Shown: piece after piece, positions 16,275 to 23,972 of the stretch
How positions within the stretch are numbered: position 1 is the stretch's first letter
Layout of the letters: every line of letters starts with the position of its first letter
From: [Zimmermannella] faecalis ATCC 13722
Lineage (GTDB): Bacteria; Actinomycetota; Actinomycetes; Actinomycetales; Microbacteriaceae
Direction of reading: 5' to 3'
Assembly: GCF_000381765.1 (NCBI RefSeq)
Contig: NZ_KB907074.1
Span: forward strand, 62,001-126,000
DNA: 64,000 bases
Notes under the pieces: model-generated
Databases searched by the model: none
Told to the model about the DNA's origin: nothing
What the model saw: the letters and a program-made list of their open reading frames with translations, nothing else
Position numbers and translations under genes: made by a program

Positions 16275-16293
16275 TAGTCAGTTTGTACTGACA
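16275..16293 (-). promoter_or_regulatory. Candidate operator upstream of the dehydrogenase gene
   Basis: GTCAG at 16277-16281 and CTGAC at 16288-16292 are inverted repeats with a 6-base spacer. Read on the minus strand they lie about 17-35 bases before the ATG of the dehydrogenase gene, within a 46-base gap after the rarD-like gene. Small palindromes like this are often sites for GntR- or TetR-type repressors. The regulator is unknown, and none sits next to it except the LysR gene 1.2 kb away. Confidence 0.4.
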
Positions 16294-16304
16294 ATAGAGG
16301 CGAA

Positions 16305-17366
16305 TCAGCGTTTGCGCGAGGCCAGCACGCGCTTCGACCGGGAGTCTGACACGGCCGAGCGACGGGCGCGACGGCGCGCTCGGGCCTCGCGGCGCGCATC
16401 CCGGCGCAGCCGCTTCGGGAGGCCGTCAAGGCCGAGCAGCACAATAGCGATGCCGATCGCGCCGTAGGTGAGGGCGTCGGCGAGGCCGAGGGGTTCGGCG
16501 AGGATCGCAACCGATACGACGACGAGCAGCACGGGCTCGAGGTAGCTGAGCATGCCGAACAGGCTCATCGGCAGGCCCTTCTGAGCGAGTGAGTAGGTCG
16601 AGAACCCGATCGCGGTGAGCAGGCCGAGAAGCGCCACGCCCACCCAGTTGGCGGGCGAGGCGACCATGGCGCCGGCATCGGCGGGCTGCAGCACGAACAC
16701 GAGGGCGATCGGCGCGAGCACGGTCATTTCGAGGGCGAGTGCGGCGGGGGAGTCGAGGTCGAAGCGGCGACGCAGCACAAAGTAGGCGGGATAGCCGAGC
16801 GCGACGGCGAAGGTCGCCCAGCCGACGCTTGCGCCGGTCGTCAGCGCGATGATGACGCCGCCGAGCGCGAACGCGACCGCGGCGATGCCGAACCCGCTCA
16901 GGCGCTCACGGTAGAGCACCACGCCAAGCGCGACGAGCACGAGCGGGAGCAAGAAATAGCCCATCGAGACGGCGAGCGCGTTGCCGGTCATCGGCCCCCA
17001 CGCGAACAGAAAGGTCTGCAGGCCAAAGAGCAGCGCATCGGCGACGAGAACGAGCGCGAGCGTCGGGCGACGGCGGATGCGCGCGAAGGTCGCGCGAACC
17101 TCGGGCCACACGCGCATGAGCGTGAGAATGAGCGCCATGAAGGGCAGGGCGGCGAGGATGCGCCAGCCGAACGTCGCGAACGGGCCGAGCCCGTCGATCA
17201 TGCTCGGGACGCCGAAGAGTGCCGCAAACGAGACCGAGGCAATGACCGACGTCGCGATGCCGACCGGCGTCGCGCGGCGCGGTGCGGTCGCCGCCGAGAC
17301 GGCCTGCCGCTGCTGCTGCGGGAGCACCTGAATAGCGCCGGTGGTGGGCATTACGAGATCGGTCAC
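16305..17366 (-). CDS. EamA/RarD-family membrane transporter
   Basis: The 353-residue protein has ten predicted membrane helices in two EamA halves, bracketed by a Gln-rich N-terminus and an Arg-rich C-terminal tail after about residue 310. FATFGWRILAALPFMAL near 68, FLFAWGPMTGNALAVSMGYFL near 120 and MSLFGMLSYLEPVLLVVVS near 270 are RarD-like, notably the conserved SMGYFLLPL segment. These proteins export or import small metabolites; the substrate is not known. The start is a GTG at 17366. It is divergent from a LysR regulator with a 91-base shared region, and it may be transcribed together with the downstream dehydrogenase gene. Confidence 0.82.
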   Translation of the reverse strand: MTDLVMPTTGAIQVLPQQQRQAVSAATAPRRATPVGIATSVIASVSFAALFGVPSMIDGLGPFATFGWRILAALPFMALILTLMRVWPEVRATFARIRRRPTLALVLVADALLFGLQTFLFAWGPMTGNALAVSMGYFLLPLVLVALGVVLYRERLSGFGIAAVAFALGGVIIALTTGASVGWATFAVALGYPAYFVLRRRFDLDSPAALALEMTVLAPIALVFVLQPADAGAMVASPANWVGVALLGLLTAIGFSTYSLAQKGLPMSLFGMLSYLEPVLLVVVSVAILAEPLGLADALTYGAIGIAIVLLGLDGLPKRLRRDARREARARRRARRSAVSDSRSKRVLASRKR

Positions 17367-17393
17367 ATGGCCAACGTTAGGGCTCGCGACCTC

Positions 17394-17439
17394 TAAGTAA
17401 AAGCTGCAATACTAAGACAATAATGTTGCGTATTACTTA
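17394..17439. promoter_or_regulatory. AT-rich divergent operator-promoter with LysR-type palindrome
   Basis: TAAGTAA at 17394-17400 and TTACTTA at 17433-17439 are perfect inverted repeats 32 bases apart. Between them is a less perfect pair, TGCAA at 17405-17409 with TTGCG at 17426-17430. This is the most AT-rich stretch of the neighbourhood and lies between the divergent rarD-like and lysR genes. The geometry suits binding by the adjacent LysR protein to control both. Confidence 0.55.
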
Positions 17440-17457
17440 ACGAACGGAGTGGGTGGC

Positions 17458-18351
17458 ATGAGTGAGATGAAACGGCTCCGAATGCTCATCGAACTCGATC
17501 GGCTCGGCACGGTCTCGGCGGTCGCGAAGCGGCTGCAATACAGCACGTCGGCGGTGTCGCAGCAGCTCGCCCAGCTCGAGCGCGACTTCGAGGCGCCGCT
17601 GCTCGAACCTGACGGGCGGCGAGTGCGTCTCACGCCGCAAGGGCTCGTGCTGCTCGAACGAGCGCAGGCCGTGCTGCGCGAGTGGGAGGGCGCGCGCAGC
17701 GCGGTGTCGGCGTCGCACGATGAGGTGCGCGGCACGCTCGCGGTCGCGGCGTATGAGAGCGCGTGCCTCGCGATGGTGCCGGAACTCGTGCGCGGGCTGC
17801 GGGACGCGCACCCCGAGGCGCACGTGACGCTCGTGCAGGCCGACGCCGACGTCGCCCGCGAGCGCGTCATCTCACGCGACTCCGACCTCGGCATTGTCGA
17901 GCGCTACCGGGGGCAAACGTTCCCGCACCACCCGGACCTCGTCGAGACCGTGCTGTTCACCGACCCCATGCTCCTAGTTGTGCCAAACGACCTCGACTTC
18001 GAGGTGACGGGTCCGCGCGACGTCGCCGACCTCGACTGGGTCGTCGAGATGCCCGGAACCCCGACGCGCGACTGGGCGGTCGCGCTCTGTCGACGCCTGG
18101 GCTTCGAGCCGCGCATCCGCTACGAGTCGTCGGACGTGCTCGTGCACCACAACCTCGCGCGCTCGGGCGTCGCGGTCGGGTTCCTCCCGGCGCTCACGCC
18201 CGCCCACCTGCTCGAGGGCACGCGCCTCATCGAGCTCGGCGCGGCCGAGGCCCGCACCGTCTACACGGTCGCGCGCCGCAGCCAGCACGAGACGCCGCTC
18301 ATGGCCGCCGTGCTCGAGCTGCTCGCGCACCGGCCCGAGGCCGCGACGTAG
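17458..18351 (+). CDS. LysR-family transcriptional regulator
   Basis: The 297-residue protein has a winged helix-turn-helix at about 3-60 (RLGTVSAVAKRLQYSTSAVSQQLAQLERDF) and a periplasmic-binding-protein-like effector domain at about 88-290. ATG 17458 is chosen because GGAG lies at 17445-17448; a GTG at 17449 abuts the ribosome site and is unlikely. The divergent neighbour, a RarD-like transporter, is the most likely target. The effector is unknown. The Old Yellow Enzyme gene follows 77 bases downstream. Confidence 0.9.
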   Translation: MSEMKRLRMLIELDRLGTVSAVAKRLQYSTSAVSQQLAQLERDFEAPLLEPDGRRVRLTPQGLVLLERAQAVLREWEGARSAVSASHDEVRGTLAVAAYESACLAMVPELVRGLRDAHPEAHVTLVQADADVARERVISRDSDLGIVERYRGQTFPHHPDLVETVLFTDPMLLVVPNDLDFEVTGPRDVADLDWVVEMPGTPTRDWAVALCRRLGFEPRIRYESSDVLVHHNLARSGVAVGFLPALTPAHLLEGTRLIELGAAEARTVYTVARRSQHETPLMAAVLELLAHRPEAAT

Positions 18352-18428
18352 ACGACGGGAATACCGGGCCGGGCCCGTTGGTTGCCGTACGAGTCCATCC
18401 GTACTGTGCGACCCACAAGGAGCCAGCC

Positions 18429-19508
18429 ATGTCCCACAAGCTGTTCGAGCCACTCACGCTGCGCGGAGTCGAATTCCGCAACCGCATCTGGGTGCCGCCG
18501 ATGTGTCAGTACCAGGTGGAATCACACGACGGCGTCGCGACGGCCTGGCACTTCGCGCACCTCGGCCAGTTCGCGATCGGCGGCGCCGGCGCGATCATCG
18601 TCGAGGCGACCGGGGTCGTGCCAGAAGGGCGCATCGCCCGCGAGGACCTCGGGCTCTGGAACGACGAGCAGCGCGATGCCCTGCGCCCCATCGTCGACTT
18701 CGCGCACTCACAAGGCGCGGCGATCGGCGTGCAGCTCGCGCACGCGGGCCGCAAGGCGAGCACGTACCGCGAGTACGACACTGGCGGGAAGTCGGGCTCG
18801 GTGCCGATCGAAGACGGTGGCTGGGAGACCGTCGCCCCGTCGGCGATCGCGTTCGACGGCCTTGCAACGCCCCGCGCCCTCGACGCCGACGGCATCGCCG
18901 CCGTGCGACAGGGGTTCGTGGATGCGGCACGTCGGGCGGTCGAGGCAGGCTTCGACTTCGTCGAGATCCACGCCGCCCACGGCTACCTGCTCCACGAGTT
19001 CTTCTCGCCGCTGTCGAACGAGCGCACCGACGACTACGGCGGCTCGCTCGAGAACCGCGCGCGCTTGCACCTCGAGATCGTCGACGCCGTGCGCGCCGAG
19101 GTCCCCGAAACGATGCCGGTGTTCGTGCGCGTCTCGGCGACCGACTGGACCGCCGGCGGCGTCACGGTCGAGGACACGGTGCAGCTAGCCACGTGGCTGC
19201 GTGGGCACGGCGTCGACCTGCTCGACGTGTCGACGGGCGGCAACGTGCTCGCCGAGATTCCGGTCGGGCCCGGCTACCAGACCGAGTTCGCGGAGCGCGT
19301 GCGGGCCGAGGCGGGCATGCCGACGGCCGCAGTCGGCATGATCAACCACCCGCTGCAGGCCGAGCACGTGCTGCTCACGGGTCAGGCCGACGCCGTGCTC
19401 GTCGGGCGCGAGATGCTCCGCAACCCGCGCTTCGCGATCGAGGCGCAGCGCGAGCTGCGCTACGACGCGGGCCTCGTGCCTGGGCCTTACCTGCGCGCCC
19501 ACCGCTAG
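18429..19508 (+). CDS. Old Yellow Enzyme-family NADH:flavin oxidoreductase
   Basis: The 359-residue enzyme is an FMN-dependent TIM barrel of the YqjM subclass. It has NRIWVPPMCQYQ near 18-29, with the Cys typical of YqjM, the catalytic pair in EIHAAHGYLLHEFFSPLSN near 178, YGGSLENRARLHLEIVDAVR near 202 and the FMN phosphate site in ADAVLVGREMLRNPRF near 320. Such enzymes reduce activated C=C bonds with NAD(P)H. ATG 18429 follows AAGGAGC at 18417-18423. It is unclear whether the LysR gene upstream controls it. Confidence 0.92.
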   Translation: MSHKLFEPLTLRGVEFRNRIWVPPMCQYQVESHDGVATAWHFAHLGQFAIGGAGAIIVEATGVVPEGRIAREDLGLWNDEQRDALRPIVDFAHSQGAAIGVQLAHAGRKASTYREYDTGGKSGSVPIEDGGWETVAPSAIAFDGLATPRALDADGIAAVRQGFVDAARRAVEAGFDFVEIHAAHGYLLHEFFSPLSNERTDDYGGSLENRARLHLEIVDAVRAEVPETMPVFVRVSATDWTAGGVTVEDTVQLATWLRGHGVDLLDVSTGGNVLAEIPVGPGYQTEFAERVRAEAGMPTAAVGMINHPLQAEHVLLTGQADAVLVGREMLRNPRFAIEAQRELRYDAGLVPGPYLRAHR

Positions 19509-19552
19509 GGCACCGGTAGGCTCGGGCGAGCACCCCGGCGATTGGCGGCCCA

Positions 19553-20368
19553 ATGATCGAGTTCCGAAACGTCACGAAGCGCTACGGCGCCGAGGCCGCC
19601 GCGGTCGACGACTTCAGCCTCACGATCCCGTCGGGCAAAACAACCGTGTTCGTCGGGTCGTCGGGCTGCGGCAAGACGACGCTGCTGCGCATGATCAACC
19701 GCATGGTCGAACCGACCTCGGGCGTCATCGAGATCGATGGCGAACCGGTGTCGCAGCTCAACCCTGTCGAGCTGCGCCGCGGCATCGGCTACGTCATGCA
19801 GAACTCGGGGCTCATGCCGCACTTCACGGTCGCCGACAACATCGCGACCGTGCCGCGGTTGCGGGGTGTCGCGAGGCGCGAGGCGCGCGCCCGCGTGCCC
19901 GAACTCATGGCGACCGTCGGGCTCGACCCCGAGCTCGCCGACCGGTATCCGAGCGAGCTCTCGGGCGGGCAGCAGCAGCGCGTTGGCGTCGCCCGAGGGC
20001 TCGCGGCGGAGCCGAACATCCTGCTCATGGATGAGCCCTTCGGCGCCGTCGACCCCATCGTGCGCGCCGAGCTCCAGCAGGAGCTCATTCGGCTCCAGCG
20101 GGAGCTCGACAAGACGGTCGTGTTCGTGACGCACGACATCGACGAGGCGTTCCTGCTTGGCGATCAGGTCGTCATTCTCGCGAAGGGCGCCGAGCGCCTG
20201 CAGGTCGGCAGCCCGAGCGAGATCATCGAGGCGCCCGCGACCGACTTTGTCGCGAAGATCATCGGCGCCGAGCGCGGCAAACGCGCGCTGCACCTGCGCC
20301 GCACGCGCCACGGCACCGTCGTGGTCGATGCGCAGGGGCGCACGCAGGGCGTGCTCGACGAAGGCTGA
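19553..20368 (+). CDS. OpuC/ProV-type ABC importer, ATP-binding subunit
   Basis: The 271-residue ATPase shows Walker A GSSGCGKTT near 38, signature LSGGQQQR near 138 and Walker B ILLMDEPFGAVD near 158, with HDIDEAFLLGDQV following. The sequence is of the glycine-betaine/carnitine/choline (OpuCA, ProV) class. It ends soon after ILAKGAERLQVGSPSEIIEAP and a short tail, and lacks the tandem CBS domains that sense ionic strength in OpuCA. It leads a four-gene operon with two permeases and a binding lipoprotein. TAGGCT at 19517-19522 is a possible -10 element. Confidence 0.9.
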   Translation: MIEFRNVTKRYGAEAAAVDDFSLTIPSGKTTVFVGSSGCGKTTLLRMINRMVEPTSGVIEIDGEPVSQLNPVELRRGIGYVMQNSGLMPHFTVADNIATVPRLRGVARREARARVPELMATVGLDPELADRYPSELSGGQQQRVGVARGLAAEPNILLMDEPFGAVDPIVRAELQQELIRLQRELDKTVVFVTHDIDEAFLLGDQVVILAKGAERLQVGSPSEIIEAPATDFVAKIIGAERGKRALHLRRTRHGTVVVDAQGRTQGVLDEG

Positions 20369-20369
20369 C

Positions 20370-21002
20370 GTGAACTGGGTCATTGACAACCTCGACCTCA
20401 TCGGCCGGCTCACGCTCGTGCACGCACGGCAGAGCGCCGTCGCGCTCGCCGTCGCGCTCATCCTGTCGATCCCAATCGGCTGGGCGGCGTGGCGGTATCG
20501 GCCGCTGCGCGGGCTCCTCACCGGCATCACGGGCCTGCTCTACACCGTGCCCTCGCTCGCGCTGCTCGTGATTCTGCCGCTCATCGCCGGGTATCCCGCG
20601 TCGAGCGAGACGAACCTCGTCGTCGCCCTCACGCTCTACGGCCTCGCGATTCTCGTCCGCTCGGTCGTCGACGCTCTCGACTCGGTCGACCCCGACGTGC
20701 GCCAGGCCGCGCGGGCGGTGGGATACGCGGGCGTGCGCAGGTTCTTCGAAGTTGACCTCCGCCTCGCGGTGCCGGTGCTCGTCGCGGGCCTGCGCGTCGC
20801 CTCGGTGAGCACCGTCGCGCTCGCGACCGTCGGCATCCTCGTCGGCGTCGAGAACCTCGGCTACCTCTTCACGAACGGACTGCAGCGACGCATCATCGCG
20901 GAGGTGCTCGCGGGCGTCGGTGCGGTCGTCGTGATCGCACTCGTGCTCGACCTCGTGCTCATGCTCGCGGGGCGGATGCTCACCCCCTGGCGGCGCGCAT
21001 GA
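20370..21002 (+). CDS. OpuC-type ABC importer permease 1
   Basis: The 210-residue membrane protein has about five or six helices and the ABC permease loop, here DPDVRQAARAVGYAGVRRFFEV near 108-130. YTVPSLALLVILPLI near 58 is typical of OpuCB/OpuCD. The GTG start at 20370 follows the ATPase stop by one base, so translation is coupled. The stop overlaps the second permease gene by 4 bases. The pair forms the membrane channel for a compatible solute. Confidence 0.9.
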   Translation: MNWVIDNLDLIGRLTLVHARQSAVALAVALILSIPIGWAAWRYRPLRGLLTGITGLLYTVPSLALLVILPLIAGYPASSETNLVVALTLYGLAILVRSVVDALDSVDPDVRQAARAVGYAGVRRFFEVDLRLAVPVLVAGLRVASVSTVALATVGILVGVENLGYLFTNGLQRRIIAEVLAGVGAVVVIALVLDLVLMLAGRMLTPWRRA

Positions 21003-21667
21003 ACTTCTTCCTCGAGGCCTTCGCGTGGCTCCTCGCCCCCGAGCAGTGGCAGGGGGCCGGGTCGCTTCTCGCGCTGCTCGGCCAGCACCTCGGCACGACG
21101 GCGGTCGCGGTCGCGGTGGCGGCACTGCTCGCCGTACCGCTCGGCTGGTACATCGGGCACACGGGCCGCGGCCGCGAGATCGCCGTCGCCGTGACTGGCG
21201 CGGCCCGCGCGATTCCGTCGTTTGGCCTGCTCGTGCTCCTCGTGCTGCTGCTTGGCGTGACGCAGCGCAGCGAGGCGGCGCTCATCACGTTCGTGATCCT
21301 CGCGATTCCGTCGCTCCTCGCGGGCGCCTACAGCGGCATCGAGGCGATCGATCCGCGCGTCGTCGACGCAGCGCGCAGCGTCGGCATGACCGAGTGGCAG
21401 GTGTTCGCCCGCGTGGAGGTGCCGCTCGGGCTGCCGCTCCTCGTCGGCGGCCTGCGCACCGCAACGCTCCAGGTCGTCGCGACCGTCACGATCGCCGCAT
21501 ACCTCGGACTCGGCGGGCTCGGGCTCCCGATCATCTCGGGCCTCGCACTGCGCGATTATCCGCAGGTGCTCGGCGGTGCCGTGCTCGTCGTGGCGCTCGC
21601 CCTCGCGCTCGACCTGCTGCTCGCGGTCGCGCAGCGCGCCGCCGTCGCGCGCGGCACCCGCGAGTAG
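20999..21667 (+). CDS. OpuC-type ABC importer permease 2
   Basis: The 222-residue membrane protein resembles its upstream partner, with ARAIPSFGLLVLLVLLLG near 65 and the permease loop IDPRVVDAARSVGMTEWQVFARVEV near 117. The ATG at 20999 lies in an ATGA overlap with permease 1. Two distinct permeases, one ATPase and one binding protein is the OpuC arrangement for betaine, carnitine or choline uptake. The substrate itself is inferred. Confidence 0.9.
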   Translation: MNFFLEAFAWLLAPEQWQGAGSLLALLGQHLGTTAVAVAVAALLAVPLGWYIGHTGRGREIAVAVTGAARAIPSFGLLVLLVLLLGVTQRSEAALITFVILAIPSLLAGAYSGIEAIDPRVVDAARSVGMTEWQVFARVEVPLGLPLLVGGLRTATLQVVATVTIAAYLGLGGLGLPIISGLALRDYPQVLGGAVLVVALALALDLLLAVAQRAAVARGTRE

Positions 21668-21701
21668 CCTTGACCACATCCGAAGCCAACCGGAGGACCC
21701 C

Positions 21702-22616
21702 ATGATCAACCGCACACTCCGCTCCACGCTGGGCCTGGGCGCCGCCGTGCTCTTCGCCGCCTCGCTCGCCGGCTGCGCGAGCGCCGACCCCCTCGGCGAA
21801 ACCGACGCCACCGAGGGCGCCGCCTCGGGCGACACGATCGTCATCGGCTCGCAGACCTACTACTCGAACGAGATCGTCGCCGAAATCTACGCGCAGGCGC
21901 TTGAGGGAGCAGGGTTCACCGTCGACCGCAGCTTCAACAGCGGCCAGCGGGAGAACTACCTGCCCGAGCTCGAGCAGGGCTCGATCACGCTGTTCCCCGA
22001 GTACACCGGCAACCTGCTGCAGTACTTCGACCCCGAAGCCGACGAGCGCGAGAGCGAGGCCGTCTACGAGGCGCTCGCCGACGCACTGCCCGAGGGCCTG
22101 CAGGCGCTCGACCAGGCCGAGGCGAGCGACCAGGACTCCTACACCGTCACCGCCGAGTTTGCCGAGGCGAACGGGCTGAGTTCAATCTCCGACCTCGCGG
22201 ACGTCGACGGCACGCTCACGCTCGGCGGCCCGCCCGAGCTCGCAGAGCGCCCATACGGGCCCAGCGGGCTCGCCGACGTGTACGGCGTCGAGGTCGAGTT
22301 CCAGGCGACGGGCGACACGACGGTCGAAGACCTCCTCGCCGGCACGGTCGACGTCGCGAACGTGTACACGGCCGACCCGCGCATTGAGACCGAGGGGCTC
22401 GTCGTGCTCGACGACCCCGAATCGCTCTTCCTCGCGTCACAGGTCGTGCCGATCGCGAGCGCCGACCTCGACCCCGCGGCCGCCGACGTGATCAACCAAG
22501 TGAGCGCGCAGCTGTCGGCCGATGACCTCGTTTCGATGAACGTCGAGAGCACGCAGGAGCAGCGGTCGACGCCCGACATCGCTGCCGACTGGCTGGCCGA
22601 GGCGGGGCTGAGTTAG
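21702..22616 (+). CDS. OpuC-type substrate-binding lipoprotein
   Basis: The 304-residue protein starts at ATG 21702 after CGGAGGA at 21691-21697. A lipoprotein signal with lipobox LAGC puts the lipidated Cys at 25. The mature part is an OpuAC/ProX-type binding domain: IVIGSQTYYSNEIVAEIYAQ near 46, FPEYTGNLLQYF near 98 and LGGPPELAERPYGPSGLADVYG near 172. It captures the osmolyte outside the membrane and delivers it to the permeases. It is the last gene of the operon and ends 6 bases before a convergent gene. Confidence 0.9.
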   Translation: MINRTLRSTLGLGAAVLFAASLAGCASADPLGETDATEGAASGDTIVIGSQTYYSNEIVAEIYAQALEGAGFTVDRSFNSGQRENYLPELEQGSITLFPEYTGNLLQYFDPEADERESEAVYEALADALPEGLQALDQAEASDQDSYTVTAEFAEANGLSSISDLADVDGTLTLGGPPELAERPYGPSGLADVYGVEVEFQATGDTTVEDLLAGTVDVANVYTADPRIETEGLVVLDDPESLFLASQVVPIASADLDPAAADVINQVSAQLSADDLVSMNVESTQEQRSTPDIAADWLAEAGLS

Positions 22617-22622
22617 GCCCCG

Positions 22623-23045
22623 CTAGCGCTCGGAGATGCCGAGCTGCGCATCCCACCCGATCTGCACGAGCTCGCGCAGTGCGTCGGCGTCGACGTCGCG
22701 TAGTCCGTTCACGTAGAGGCACGACACTCCGAGGGTGTGCTTGCCGAGTCGCGTGTCGATGATCTCGCGCTGGCCGGGGAACTCGTTCAGTCCGTAGAGC
22801 GATAGCTTCGCCCTACGGGGGCTGAAGCCGATCTTGAACCACGTGTTCGTGCCGAGCGTGTTCGTGTAGTCGATCTCACCGAAGCCGATCATCGTGGGGC
22901 CCCACATGCGCCCGGGCTCGCCCGACACCTCGGCGAACAGCTCGAGCAGCACGATGCCCTCATCGCGGCGCCGCTGCGTTGGCAGCTCCGCAATGAACTC
23001 GCGCGGGTCGCGGTCGGTGGGCCGGGTCTTGATCTCGCTCGCCAT
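22623..23045 (-). CDS. DUF1801 family protein
   Basis: The 140-residue protein begins at the ATG at 23045. Its text matches the DUF1801 (YdhG-like) fold: RRDEGIVLLELFAEVSGEPGRMWGPTMIGFG near 24-55, the central WFKIGFSPRRAKLSLYG and the C-terminal GVSCLYVNGLRDVD with LRELVQIGWD. The function is unknown. It is divergent from the ArsR gene with 42 bases between them, which makes joint control likely. Confidence 0.82.
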   Translation of the reverse strand: MASEIKTRPTDRDPREFIAELPTQRRRDEGIVLLELFAEVSGEPGRMWGPTMIGFGEIDYTNTLGTNTWFKIGFSPRRAKLSLYGLNEFPGQREIIDTRLGKHTLGVSCLYVNGLRDVDADALRELVQIGWDAQLGISER

Positions 23046-23087
23046 GACCCGAGTGTAGGCGCGCATGTGCGCCAGTAGTCTTGAACA

Positions 23088-23381
23088 ATGCACCCCGATC
23101 TCGCCGTGACGAAAGCCGCCCGGCTGTTCAAAGTGCTCGGCAGCGAGTCGCGCCTGCGGCTCCTGCGCCGCATTCGCGAGGAGCCGGCTACCGTGACGGC
23201 ACTCGTCGAGGCCACCTCGATGTCGCAGCCGCTCGTGTCGCAGCACCTGCGCATGCTCCGCGAAGCAGAGCTCGTGCGCGCCGTGCGACACGGTCGCGAG
23301 TCGGTGTACGAGCTCGCCGACCTTCACGTGAGCCACCTCATCGAGGATGCGCTCGAGCACGTGGCCGAAGACGTAGGCTAG
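23088..23381 (+). CDS. ArsR-family transcriptional regulator
   Basis: The 97-residue protein is a minimal winged helix-turn-helix: AARLFKVLGSESRLRLLRRI near 10-30 and the recognition segment ATSMSQPLVSQHLRMLREAELV near 44-65. The classical ELCVC metal motif is missing, so the inducer is unclear. TAGTCT at 23076-23081 lies 6 bases before the ATG without a ribosome site, which fits a leaderless mRNA. A palindrome, GCGCATGTGCGC, at 23061-23072 overlaps the promoter and could be its own operator. Confidence 0.85.
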   Translation: MHPDLAVTKAARLFKVLGSESRLRLLRRIREEPATVTALVEATSMSQPLVSQHLRMLREAELVRAVRHGRESVYELADLHVSHLIEDALEHVAEDVG

Positions 23382-23419
23382 GCGCCGCAACGCACACACC
23401 ACGCTGACGAGAGGCGAAC

Positions 23420-23968
23420 ATGGCGAACATCAACTGGGGTCGCGTGGGGCGACAGCTCCTCGGCGCGGTCGTGCGGGCGGTCTCGACGAAATCGTCGCCG
23501 AAGCCTGCTGGCAAGACGCAGTCTCGGCCACAGTCGCAGCAGCAGGATGCGAGCCCCGGCCAATACGGCAGCGGCGCCACCCGCGAGATTCGTGCCGATG
23601 CCGTGCGCGGCGTCACGACGAGCTACGCGCCCGACCGTGACGGCGCACCCGACCCCGGCGAGGTCGTGTGGACCTGGGTGCCGTACGTCGAGAACGACGG
23701 CCGCGGCAAAGACCGGCCCGTGCTAATCCTCGCCCGCCTCGACGCCACGTCGGTGCTCGGCTGCTACCTCTCGACGAAGCAGCACCGCGGGTACGTCTCG
23801 ATCGGCACGGGCGGCTGGGACTCAAGCGGCCGCGAGAGCTTCATGAACCCCGACCGGCTGCTCCGCGTCACCGACGACGGCATGCGCCGCGAGGGCGCCG
23901 TCACGAACCGGGCCGCGTTCGACCGTGCCGTCGCCGCGCTCCACGACGCGTATCCGGGACTGTTCTAG
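23420..23968 (+). CDS. PemK/MazF-like protein without visible antitoxin
   Basis: The 182-residue protein has a Lys/Gln-rich, flexible N-terminal third (residues 20-60) and a C-terminal PemK-like domain with GEVVWTWVPYVENDGRGKDRPV near 78-100 and MNPDRLLRVTDDGMRREGAV near 138. The GKDRPV segment is where MazF-type RNases carry a catalytic Arg. Actinobacterial proteins of this type are often annotated as PemK/MazF toxins, yet no antitoxin gene adjoins it. It may have a non-toxic role. It is followed 4 bases later by a membrane protein gene. Confidence 0.7.
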   Translation: MANINWGRVGRQLLGAVVRAVSTKSSPKPAGKTQSRPQSQQQDASPGQYGSGATREIRADAVRGVTTSYAPDRDGAPDPGEVVWTWVPYVENDGRGKDRPVLILARLDATSVLGCYLSTKQHRGYVSIGTGGWDSSGRESFMNPDRLLRVTDDGMRREGAVTNRAAFDRAVAALHDAYPGLF

Positions 23969-23972
23969 CGAC

